Source of the DNA: Mariprofundaceae bacterium
GTDB taxonomy: Bacteria; Pseudomonadota; Zetaproteobacteria; Mariprofundales; Mariprofundaceae
Direction of reading: 5' to 3'
Length of the DNA: 35,951 bases
Assembly (NCBI GenBank): GCA_030950585.1
Contig: JAUZRG010000039.1
Coordinates: 1-35,951 of the forward strand
The notes below the pieces were generated by a model that was not told the DNA's origin, did no database searches, and was given only the letters and a program-made list of their open reading frames with translations. Positions 25,600 through 32,669 of this stretch are shown piece after piece. The position numbers were made by a program, and so were the translations under genes. The stretch's first letter is position 1; every line of letters starts with the position of its first letter.

Positions 25600-26376
25600 A
25601 TGATAGAAAACGACATCAAAGAAGAAATCTTAAAACGCCTGCGAGATACAGAAGAAAAAGAAGACGTTAAAATCCTGATGGCCATTGAATCGGGAAGCAG
25701 GGCTTGGGGTTTCCCCTCGCCAAACAGCGATTATGATGTGCGGTTTATCTATGCGAGAAAAAAGGACTGGTACCTAGCGGTCGACCTTGAAGATAAAAGA
25801 GATGTGATCGAATACCCCATCGTGGATGAAATAGATCTCAACGGCTGGGATGTCAGAAAAGCACTACAACTATTCTGGAAATCTAACCCCGCATTTGTGG
25901 AATGGATTCAATCCCCCATCACCTATATGAATCATGGCAGCTTCAGAGAAGATGCTTGCCACTTGTTGCCAAGCATCTATTCAGTCGAAAAAGGCATCCA
26001 TCACTACCTTAGCATGGCTAAAAACAACTACCGTGGCTACCTCCGAGAAGAGATGGTTCCACTAAAAAAATACTTTTACGTGCTCAGACCATTGCTTGCC
26101 ATTCAGTGGCTAGAAAAATATGGCAGCGCGGCACCAATAGAGTTTGATAAAATGCTTGAATTGCTCACAGATTGTGAACTATTAGGTTCCATTCATGATT
26201 TACTGGAAAAGAAAAAAGTCAGTGAAGAAAAAATGTTGGCTCCAACCATGCCCGTGTTAAATAAGTTCATCGAATCTGAGCTAAGTCGGCTTGAAGCCAC
26301 TCAACCCGAAAAATCAAATCGTGAAGCTGAAATGACTCAGTTGAATGCATTGTTTCATAAGGTTTTAAGTGAATAA
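25600..26376 (+). CDS. RlaP-type nucleotidyltransferase (PF10127-like)
   Basis: The 258-residue protein has an N-terminal polymerase-beta-like nucleotidyltransferase core: ESGSRAWGFPSPNSDYDVRF, with Gly32-Ser33 and acidic Asp44 and Asp46. The following RKKDWYLAV and GWDVRKALQLFWKSNPAFVEW segments match the RlaP family, sometimes found with RNA-repair genes. No ligase or RtcB-type partner is near, so the substrate is open. A GAAGGACAG ribosome site precedes the ATG. It lies 44 bases after nhaA and may be cotranscribed with it. Confidence 0.85.
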   Translation: MIENDIKEEILKRLRDTEEKEDVKILMAIESGSRAWGFPSPNSDYDVRFIYARKKDWYLAVDLEDKRDVIEYPIVDEIDLNGWDVRKALQLFWKSNPAFVEWIQSPITYMNHGSFREDACHLLPSIYSVEKGIHHYLSMAKNNYRGYLREEMVPLKKYFYVLRPLLAIQWLEKYGSAAPIEFDKMLELLTDCELLGSIHDLLEKKKVSEEKMLAPTMPVLNKFIESELSRLEATQPEKSNREAEMTQLNALFHKVLSE

Positions 26377-26422
26377 TAGAGATTGGTTTTTTCTAATGTT
26401 TCAAACACTTGATACAGTGTTC

Positions 26423-26463
26423 AGGTATGCATTCCCATACCGATCGTGAAGAACGATGAATAG
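26423..26463 (-). repeat. Intergenic palindromic repeat, copy D
   Basis: GGTATGCATTCCCAT (26424-26438), then CGATCGTGAAGAACGATGAATAG, is the reverse-strand form of copies A and B, ending in the same AACGATGAA as copy B. It lies 47 bases after the RlaP-type gene. Confidence 0.6.
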
Positions 26464-26465
26464 CA

Positions 26466-26498
26466 AAAGGGGCATCCGTTACCTTGAATAGCCCCTTT
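26466..26498. terminator. Hairpin between convergent genes
   Basis: AAAGGGGC (26466-26473) and GCCCCTTT (26491-26498) form a perfect 8-base stem with a 17-base loop. The A/T ends can serve both strands, fitting a shared terminator for the RlaP-type gene (plus) and the EF-hand gene (minus, stop at 26502). There is no long T run. Confidence 0.6.
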
Positions 26499-26501
26499 AA
26501 A

Positions 26502-26993
26502 TCAATTCGAGTGACTATCACCTTTGTTGGTACGATAAGCCTCGGCTTCTTCACTGCGTTTCGTCCAATAGGCTCTTATTTCTTCGGCACTAAGTATGCT
26601 ATTGTGATCCAAATCCATGCCATCAAATTTAAGCTGCGACCGTTCTAAATATTCTTTGCGCGTGACCACATCATCTTTATTTTTATCATGCTTTTTAAAG
26701 TGATTATTGGTTGGACCTTCCCAAGCATTCACATTGCTGGTTAAATTTTTTCTTTTATTTTTCCAATAATCATAGAGTTCTTGGCGTGCGATTCTGCTAT
26801 CTTTATTGGTATCAAAGCGATTAAAACGAATATTGGCAGGGCGCAAGTATTCTTGCTCACTCACACTCCCATTATGATTTTTATCCATTTGTTCCAAGGC
26901 CTTATGAGCACGCTTAATCGGATCATATACCGCATGTGCCATCATTGGTGCTGCACATAAACAACATACTAAAGGGAAAAACCTTAATTTCAT
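26502..26993 (-). CDS. Secreted EF-hand calcium-binding protein
   Basis: MKLRFFPLVCCLCAAPMMAH is a signal peptide, so the protein is exported. The mature chain has four 12-residue EF-hand loops starting with Asp and ending with Glu: 37-48 (DKNHNGSVSEQE), 61-72 (DTNKDSRIARQE), 103-114 (DKNKDDVVTRKE) and 127-138 (DLDHNSILSAEE). They form two pairs separated by a linker (80-95). The third and fourth loops lack the central Gly at position 6 (Asp and Asn/Ser instead). It probably buffers or senses calcium outside the cytoplasm; a partner is unknown. It is 28 bases downstream of the NfeD gene. Confidence 0.88.
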   Translation of the reverse strand: MKLRFFPLVCCLCAAPMMAHAVYDPIKRAHKALEQMDKNHNGSVSEQEYLRPANIRFNRFDTNKDSRIARQELYDYWKNKRKNLTSNVNAWEGPTNNHFKKHDKNKDDVVTRKEYLERSQLKFDGMDLDHNSILSAEEIRAYWTKRSEEAEAYRTNKGDSHSN

Positions 26994-27021
26994 TTTATCT
27001 CCAAATCATCATGAATCAGTG

Positions 27022-27510
27022 TTAACGGGTGTTGCCTGTATCTTGAATCGCCTGCACAAGCATCACATTGCCATCCACCCCCGCAATCACACACACCTCA
27101 CCTACGGCAATACCACTATTTTGGCCAGAAGGTGCAAGACGTGCATTCCACTGAATACCAGAATAACGAATATTACCACTCGTTTGCGTGATTTCTTGCG
27201 TGCAAGCTACCTGCTGACCAATCATATCACTGCTGGTATCAGGGCCGCCGCCACTATTTTGAAAGGCTTGCAACGGCTTCCAGAGTATGGCTGCAAAAAA
27301 AACCATCAATAAACCCACGCTTAAGGTTTCAGACTCCCAACTGTTCACAACACCAAAGTGACTTAAAAAGGCAGTCGTAAAACAGGCCAGCGCAAAAAAC
27401 AACAGTGGACCACTCAATCCAATGATGGTTAATTCAACCGCAAGCGAAATAGCAGCAATGACAAACAGTACAGCACTATGGTTTTCAGAAAAATATTGTG
27501 CGAAGTCCAT
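27022..27510 (-). CDS. NfeD-like membrane protein (YbbK/YbbJ-type)
   Basis: The 162-residue protein has N-terminal hydrophobic helices (AVLFVIAAISLAVELTIIGL, then a second pair ending at VGLLMVFFAAILW) and a C-terminal soluble OB-fold (about 95-155) with IGQQVACTQEI and NARLAPSGQN segments. Short NfeD proteins act with SPFH-family proteins in membrane microdomains, and the gene follows an SPFH gene by 6 bases. No protease domain is present, so it is the short NfeD1b type. Confidence 0.88.
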   Translation of the reverse strand: MDFAQYFSENHSAVLFVIAAISLAVELTIIGLSGPLLFFALACFTTAFLSHFGVVNSWESETLSVGLLMVFFAAILWKPLQAFQNSGGGPDTSSDMIGQQVACTQEITQTSGNIRYSGIQWNARLAPSGQNSGIAVGEVCVIAGVDGNVMLVQAIQDTGNTR

Positions 27511-27516
27511 ATCTAC

Positions 27517-28488
27517 TTATAACTTAATCGCACTAGAAACAGCGATGGCTTGTGCCACGGTATTTGCTACATTATCACTGGTTTTACCATCGGAAAGAAC
27601 CACGGTACTTTCTGCTGCAATGGCACGATGCGCATCAATGGCTTCCTGTGCTAATTTAAAAGTCACGGCTTCCTTACCTTCAGGGGTTATCGCAATACTA
27701 CCCACCATCCGCAAAGCTTTGGCATCGGCTTGAGACACCAACAAAATCGCTTCTGCTTTACCTGTCGCTTCTAAGATTTGTGCTTCTTTACTGGCTTCTG
27801 CGGCAAGCACTTCTTCTGCCTTAGCTGCTTCTGCATCCAAGACCCGGGCTTGCTTCAAACCTTCAGCTTCCGTAATCGCAGAAGTCTTGACCCCTTCTGC
27901 GGTTAAAATCACCGAACGCTTTTCACGTTCTGCGGTCATTTGTTTTTCCATGTCTTCACGAATCGTTTGCGGTGGTGAAATGTCTTTGATTTCATAACGG
28001 GTCACCATCACACCCCAAGGCGAAGTGGCTTCGGTCATCGCGTTTAAAATCTTCCCATTGATACCATCACGGTTTTGAAAGCACTCATCCAACTCTAAAG
28101 AACCGATGGCATTACGCATGGTGGTCATAGCCAGTTGAGTCACCGCCATTTTATAATCAGTCACATTATTGGTGGCTGAGGCAGCATCCACGACTTTCAT
28201 GAACAAGACACCATCAATCTCTAAACTAATATTGTCTTTAGTAATCGCAGATTGCGAGCTAATTTCTAAGGTCTGTTCTTTTAAATTTCGGTCGCCTTCA
28301 ATTCTTTGCAGAAAAGGTATAATAAAATTCAAACCTGCGGATAAAGTCGTTGAATACTTACCCATGGTATAAATCACATAACCTCTATTTTGAGGAACAA
28401 AGTGAATACCTTGCTTAATTGTATAAAGAACCACCAAAGTGATCCATAAAAAAGGGCTACTAATTATGTCCAGAAACGAATCCATCAT
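27517..28488 (-). CDS. SPFH/Band 7 membrane protein, QmcA-like
   Basis: The 323-residue protein has one N-terminal membrane helix (FLWITLVVLYTI), then an SPFH domain (about 25-190: VPQNRGYVIYTMGKYSTTL, DGVLFMKVVDA, MRNAIGSLELDE) and a long alanine/glutamate-rich coiled-coil region (200-265). It matches the stomatin/QmcA group that forms large cage-like oligomers and partners with NfeD and FtsH-type proteases. AAAGGA is just upstream of the start. It is divergent from pyrD with a 132-base gap. Confidence 0.93.
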   Translation of the reverse strand: MMDSFLDIISSPFLWITLVVLYTIKQGIHFVPQNRGYVIYTMGKYSTTLSAGLNFIIPFLQRIEGDRNLKEQTLEISSQSAITKDNISLEIDGVLFMKVVDAASATNNVTDYKMAVTQLAMTTMRNAIGSLELDECFQNRDGINGKILNAMTEATSPWGVMVTRYEIKDISPPQTIREDMEKQMTAEREKRSVILTAEGVKTSAITEAEGLKQARVLDAEAAKAEEVLAAEASKEAQILEATGKAEAILLVSQADAKALRMVGSIAITPEGKEAVTFKLAQEAIDAHRAIAAESTVVLSDGKTSDNVANTVAQAIAVSSAIKL

Positions 28489-28620
28489 GATTTCCTTTGT
28501 TTTTCAGAATTGATATTGCCAATATTGAATGCTACTTGCTAAATATCTTCAACCAAGAAGTAAACCCTTCAAAGCATAAACCATTTGCCGCTTCCACCTT
28601 CCCGCTGATACGCTTCGGCG

Positions 28621-29541
28621 ATGAACCTTTCCATTCCATTTGCAGGCTTAACCTTACAAACACCCCTTATCCTTCTTTCTGGCTGTGTCGGCTTTGGTGA
28701 AGAATACACCCGTATTGAAGGCTTTTCCAACCAAGATGTTGGTGCGGTGATTCTCAAAGGAACCACCCTTGAACCACGCATGGGCAACACACCCAACCGC
28801 GTCTATGAAACGCCTTCTGGCATGCTCAATGCTATTGGTTTGCAAAACCCGGGAACGCCCTATGTAATCGAACATATTTTACCACGTTTGCCCCATCATG
28901 AAACACAATTCTGGGCCAATGTGAATGGTTCTAGCATTGAAGAATATGCTGAAGTCGCACGTCGTTTTGATGACTCACCTGTCACGGCCATGGAAATCAA
29001 TATTTCTTGCCCCAACGTCAAAGAAGGCGGCGTGCATTTTGGCAATGACCCTGTGATGAGTGCCAAAGTGGTTGCGGCCATGCGTGCAGTCACCAAAAAA
29101 CCATTGATTACCAAAATATCACCCAATAACGCGCAAGTCGTTGATATTGTGCAAGCCTGCGCTGAAGCAGGTAGTGATGCCTTTTCTGTGATCAATACCT
29201 TGGTGGGTATGGCTGTCGACATTGAAAAACGTCAACCTATTCTAGGCAACATCTCTGGTGGTCTATCTGGCCCAGCCATTAAACCTGTGGCTCTTTGGAA
29301 AATTCATCAAATTCGTGAATACACAGCCAAACATCAGCTACCTATTTTGGGTCAAGGTGGTATTTGTAATGGTCATGATGCCATTGAATTTGCCATCACT
29401 GGAGCCGATGCGATTGGTTTGGGAACAGGCCTTTTTTATGACCCATTGCTATGCAAAAAAATCTTAACTGATTTAGAAGACTACATGCAAAGACATCAAT
29501 TCGATGCATACCAAAACATGGTGGGTAGCTTATCTTGCTAA
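28621..29541 (+). CDS. pyrD: Dihydroorotate dehydrogenase, class 1B catalytic subunit
   Basis: PyrD oxidises dihydroorotate to orotate in pyrimidine synthesis using FMN. The sequence shows KGTTLEPRMGNTPNR (46-60), the active-site segment NISCPNVKEGG with catalytic Cys130, and the FMN-binding LGQGGICNGHDAIEF. A Cys base and these motifs place it in class 1B. Class 1B enzymes normally need PyrK to pass electrons to NAD+, but no pyrK is nearby. The 306-residue length is normal. There is no obvious Shine-Dalgarno before the ATG. It is followed by an overlapping nuclease gene. Confidence 0.95.
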   Translation: MNLSIPFAGLTLQTPLILLSGCVGFGEEYTRIEGFSNQDVGAVILKGTTLEPRMGNTPNRVYETPSGMLNAIGLQNPGTPYVIEHILPRLPHHETQFWANVNGSSIEEYAEVARRFDDSPVTAMEINISCPNVKEGGVHFGNDPVMSAKVVAAMRAVTKKPLITKISPNNAQVVDIVQACAEAGSDAFSVINTLVGMAVDIEKRQPILGNISGGLSGPAIKPVALWKIHQIREYTAKHQLPILGQGGICNGHDAIEFAITGADAIGLGTGLFYDPLLCKKILTDLEDYMQRHQFDAYQNMVGSLSC

Positions 29542-30269
29542 TACGACTGTTTATATGCCTGTGTTTCTTACCATGCCTTGCTGAAGCGGGCACCTTATCC
29601 ATCATGGGTTCTTCAAGTCGCATGGTCAGTGTGGATAAGGTTTTTGATGGTGATACCTTCAAGACAAAGACAGGAGAACGCGTTCGATTGCTTGGCATGA
29701 ACACTCCCGAAGTGGCACATCGAGACTCCCCTGCCCAACCCTTTGGCGACATAGCCAGCCGATTACTCAAGAAGATGATCGATGGCCAAAGCGTTCGTTT
29801 AGTCACCGATAAAGAAAAAAAGGATCGTTATGGCCGTACCCTTGCCCATGTTTATCTCAAAGATAATACATGGATCAATGGTGAAATAGTCAAACAAGGT
29901 ATGGCACACGTCTATACCTTTGCCCCTAACTTTAAACATGCCAAAGAACTCAACCAACTGGAACAACAAGCACGTAAAAAAGACTTGGGTATTTGGCATC
30001 ATAAGCGTTATAAAGTACTTGATGCTGCCAAGGTTAGCAAAAAACATCTTGGTCAATTTCGGGTCGTGCGCGGCCAAGTTAGCAACATCAAAAAACACCG
30101 TTTTAAACTAGGCAAAATAAGCGTTGGTATTCCTCGAAAAGCAAGATCTTATATGCCTGAACTAGATTTACAGCAAGGGCAAACCATCGTTGTGCATGGT
30201 AAAATACGCATGTCTCGCACGAAAACATTATTCATGTCTTTATACAATCCAACTGATTTGGAGCTTTAA
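29535..30269 (+). CDS. Secreted staphylococcal-nuclease-like thermonuclease
   Basis: The 244-residue product starts at a TTG overlapping the pyrD stop by 7 bases and has a signal peptide (RLFICLCFLPCLAEA). The SNase core is well preserved: FDGDT (37-41), Arg51 in VRLLGMNTPE, Glu59, and Arg101 in DRYGRTLAHVY, matching catalytic Arg35, Glu43 and Arg87. Asp40 of SNase is Asn56, as in many homologues. About 90 C-terminal residues (from about 155) form an extra domain, possibly OB-like (FRVVRGQVSNIKKHRF). It would cut DNA or RNA in a calcium-dependent way outside the cytoplasm. Confidence 0.9.
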   Translation: MLIRLFICLCFLPCLAEAGTLSIMGSSSRMVSVDKVFDGDTFKTKTGERVRLLGMNTPEVAHRDSPAQPFGDIASRLLKKMIDGQSVRLVTDKEKKDRYGRTLAHVYLKDNTWINGEIVKQGMAHVYTFAPNFKHAKELNQLEQQARKKDLGIWHHKRYKVLDAAKVSKKHLGQFRVVRGQVSNIKKHRFKLGKISVGIPRKARSYMPELDLQQGQTIVVHGKIRMSRTKTLFMSLYNPTDLEL

Positions 30270-30272
30270 AGG

Positions 30273-31730
30273 ATGCATAGTCTTCTTTCTATCAGTAAAA
30301 AATGCATTTTATTATGTTCATTGGCTTTATTATCCGCATGTGCCACCAACCCAGTCTCTGGCTCAAAAGATTTTGTATTGATGAGCGAAAAACAAGAATT
30401 GCGCCTTGGTCAGCAATACGCAGCTCAACTTTCAAAAACCTTAAACTTATTAAAAGAATCCGATCCTTTAAGTCAATATGTTAATACGATTGGTCAAAAA
30501 ATGGCTGCTGTGGCAGATCGTTCAGACTTATATTTTCGCTTTCAAGTGGTCGATGATGCGACTCTAAATGCCTTTGCCTTACCCGGTGGCTATATCTATA
30601 TTCATCGAGGCTTATTGGTTCAGCTCAATTCAGAAGCCGAGCTGGCAGCTGTTCTTGGTCATGAAATTGGCCATGTCACCGCACGTCATGCGGTCAAGCA
30701 ATACACCAAATCAGAGGCCTATCGCCTTGGCATGGCTATCACCTCTATTTTTGTACCTGTCACCCAAACCATCGGACAATTTAGCAGCATCATTGCCACA
30801 GGGATGATTCGTGGTTATGGCCGTGATGATGAATTACAATCCGATGAGCTAGCTATCTCTTATATGCAACGCGCTGGTTACGACACCAAAGCTACCATTG
30901 CTCTCTTGCAAACCCTCAAGCGCATGGATGATTTAGATACCAAAGAACGTAAAAATGCAGGTGAAAAAGTCAAAAAGTACCACGGTGCTTTTTCAACTCA
31001 CCCTGAAACATCCAAACGCATTCGCTTGGCAGTTGAGAAACATGCAACCAGTGGTGGCTTACTCAACAAACAAGCCATGTTAAATGCGGTTAAAAACTAC
31101 CCTTATGCCGATAATAGCAACGATGGTGCGGTGATTGGCCAACGCTTTATTCATCCTGACTTGGGCATTCAACTTCATTTTCCCAAAGGCTGGTTCATCA
31201 AGAACACACCTGAAGCTTTGGTGGCACGTCTGAAAAAAGAAAAAGTATTTTTTAGAATGCAAATGGAAAATCTACAGAAACGTGAAACAGTCTCCGAAAT
31301 TCTGAAGCGAGACCTTGACCAACAACCCGCACAGATCAAAACAGCCCAACAACATGGTTATGAATCAGCCCATGCTACCGTCAATATGGCTGCACCCAAT
31401 GTGCGCCAAGCGCGTGTACATGCCAATATTTTACGCAAACAAGCACAAGCGTTTCACCTCACCATGTGGAGTGAACGTGATAACTTTATGAATGTTCAAA
31501 AAGACTTTGACAAAATTGTTAAATCCTTTCGACCTTATGATGTTCAACACGATGCTGGTATTCCGCGCATTCATTTACACCGCTGGAAGAAAAAAGATCA
31601 ATGGCTAAGCCTTGCCAAGAAATATCATGATATATTAGGTGATTTTACCGCTGAACGCCTAGCATCACTCAATGGCATGGATTTCGATCAAACACCGCCA
31701 ACAGGCACTTGGATTAAATTGGTTTATTAA
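30273..31730 (+). CDS. M48-family zinc metalloprotease lipoprotein (BepA-like)
   Basis: A 485-residue exported protease. SLALLSAC is a lipobox with Cys23. The zinc site is HEIGH (130-134), with a third ligand at Glu187 in DDELQSDELA. The protease domain spans about 45-255. The second half (about 285-430) is a mixed domain of unknown type and the last 55 residues resemble LysM (WLSLAKKYHDIL, ERLASLNGMD, WIKLVY). It is probably an outer-membrane periplasmic quality-control protease like BepA (YfgC), but without TPR repeats. It starts 3 bases after the nuclease stop, so the two are cotranscribed. Confidence 0.88.
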   Translation: MHSLLSISKKCILLCSLALLSACATNPVSGSKDFVLMSEKQELRLGQQYAAQLSKTLNLLKESDPLSQYVNTIGQKMAAVADRSDLYFRFQVVDDATLNAFALPGGYIYIHRGLLVQLNSEAELAAVLGHEIGHVTARHAVKQYTKSEAYRLGMAITSIFVPVTQTIGQFSSIIATGMIRGYGRDDELQSDELAISYMQRAGYDTKATIALLQTLKRMDDLDTKERKNAGEKVKKYHGAFSTHPETSKRIRLAVEKHATSGGLLNKQAMLNAVKNYPYADNSNDGAVIGQRFIHPDLGIQLHFPKGWFIKNTPEALVARLKKEKVFFRMQMENLQKRETVSEILKRDLDQQPAQIKTAQQHGYESAHATVNMAAPNVRQARVHANILRKQAQAFHLTMWSERDNFMNVQKDFDKIVKSFRPYDVQHDAGIPRIHLHRWKKKDQWLSLAKKYHDILGDFTAERLASLNGMDFDQTPPTGTWIKLVY

Positions 31731-31738
31731 GGATATAT

Positions 31739-32356
31739 ATGGCTCACAAAAGCACTCAATGGTTTCATAGGCACATCAACGATCCCTTTGTTAAAAAAGC
31801 AAAAGCAGAAGGCAAACGCTCTCGTGCTGCATTTAAGTTAACACAAATATTAAAAAAAAATCACGTCATCATCAAACCCAGCATGACCCTGATCGACCTC
31901 GGCTCAACACCGGGTTCATGGTCGGTTGAGCTGGCGGCCGCTTTAAAAAATCAAGGTTTGCTGATCAGTGTTGATTTATTACCGATGAAAGCTGTGCACG
32001 GTGCACACTTTATTCAGCAAGATTTCACCAAAGAAGAAGGTTTAAAAGAAATTGATGCCTGTTTAGATGGCAAGAAAGCACACATGATCTTTTCTGACAT
32101 TGCACCTGAAAAAGGCGGCAACAAATGGGTCGATCAAGTCGCCAGTATTGCCCTCAACGAAGAGGTGCTTGAATTCAGTCGGGCACGTTTAAAGTCAGGT
32201 GGTCATTTGCTCATTAAGTGCTTTATGGGTGAAGGTTTTGAGGAGTTTCGTACTCAACTGCGTCAGGCTTTTACCAAAGTAAAGGCTGTTAAGCCGACAG
32301 CAAGCCGCACAAGCTCCAGCGAAGTCTTCTTATTAGCAACGGAATTAAAACAATAA
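31739..32356 (+). CDS. rlmE: 23S rRNA 2'-O-methyltransferase RlmE (FtsJ)
   Basis: RlmE methylates U2552 in the A-loop of 23S rRNA, late in 50S assembly. Motif I is DLGSTPGSW (53-61). The K-D-K-E tetrad is Lys33 (RSRAAFKLTQ), Asp120 (FSDIAPEKGG), Lys160 (HLLIKCFMGEG) and Glu195 (SSSEVFLL), matching Lys38, Asp124, Lys164 and Glu199 of E. coli. The 205-residue length is standard. AAGGA precedes the ATG, 8 bases after the M48 gene. The usual partner ftsH is not downstream here. Confidence 0.96.
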   Translation: MAHKSTQWFHRHINDPFVKKAKAEGKRSRAAFKLTQILKKNHVIIKPSMTLIDLGSTPGSWSVELAAALKNQGLLISVDLLPMKAVHGAHFIQQDFTKEEGLKEIDACLDGKKAHMIFSDIAPEKGGNKWVDQVASIALNEEVLEFSRARLKSGGHLLIKCFMGEGFEEFRTQLRQAFTKVKAVKPTASRTSSSEVFLLATELKQ

Positions 32357-32669
32357 AAAACGATGTGTTATTAGGTGTTAAAGCTCAACTACTAAAGTAA
32401 GACTTTAAGTATTAAGAACACAATATTTAAATGCATTAAAAGTTTTAACACCTTTAATATCAATATCTTATCATGATAAACACAACTTTCAATGCAAGCC
32501 TGAGCGCCACAGTGAAGCTGAAGTGAACAAAGATAACTGAAGCCAAGGCAAGCGTGCGGGACAAGCGAATACTTAAATAAGCCTCACCTTAGTACTGGAC
32601 AGATGTTTCATCATCGGCAAAACTTTTGTCGTTTTTCACTTTTCAGTTTTTTTTGCAAGAGGTTGGCTC
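32357..32669 (+). other. 313-base leader region before the giant lipoprotein gene
   Basis: No coding frame is evident. AGGTGTTAAA (32373-32382) and TTTAACACCT (32444-32453) are exact 10-base inverted repeats 61 bases apart. Near the end CGGCAAAACTTTTGTCG (32615-32631) is nearly self-complementary and is followed by TTTTT (32632-32636), a terminator-like element 34 bases before the start codon. I compared it by eye with c-di-GMP riboswitch consensus and saw no match. Confidence 0.45.

Noticed and set aside
32500-32636. c-di-GMP-I riboswitch before the adhesin gene
   Set aside because: The expected conserved CACGCA...GGGACGCAAAGCC and GGGUUACCGA blocks are missing.
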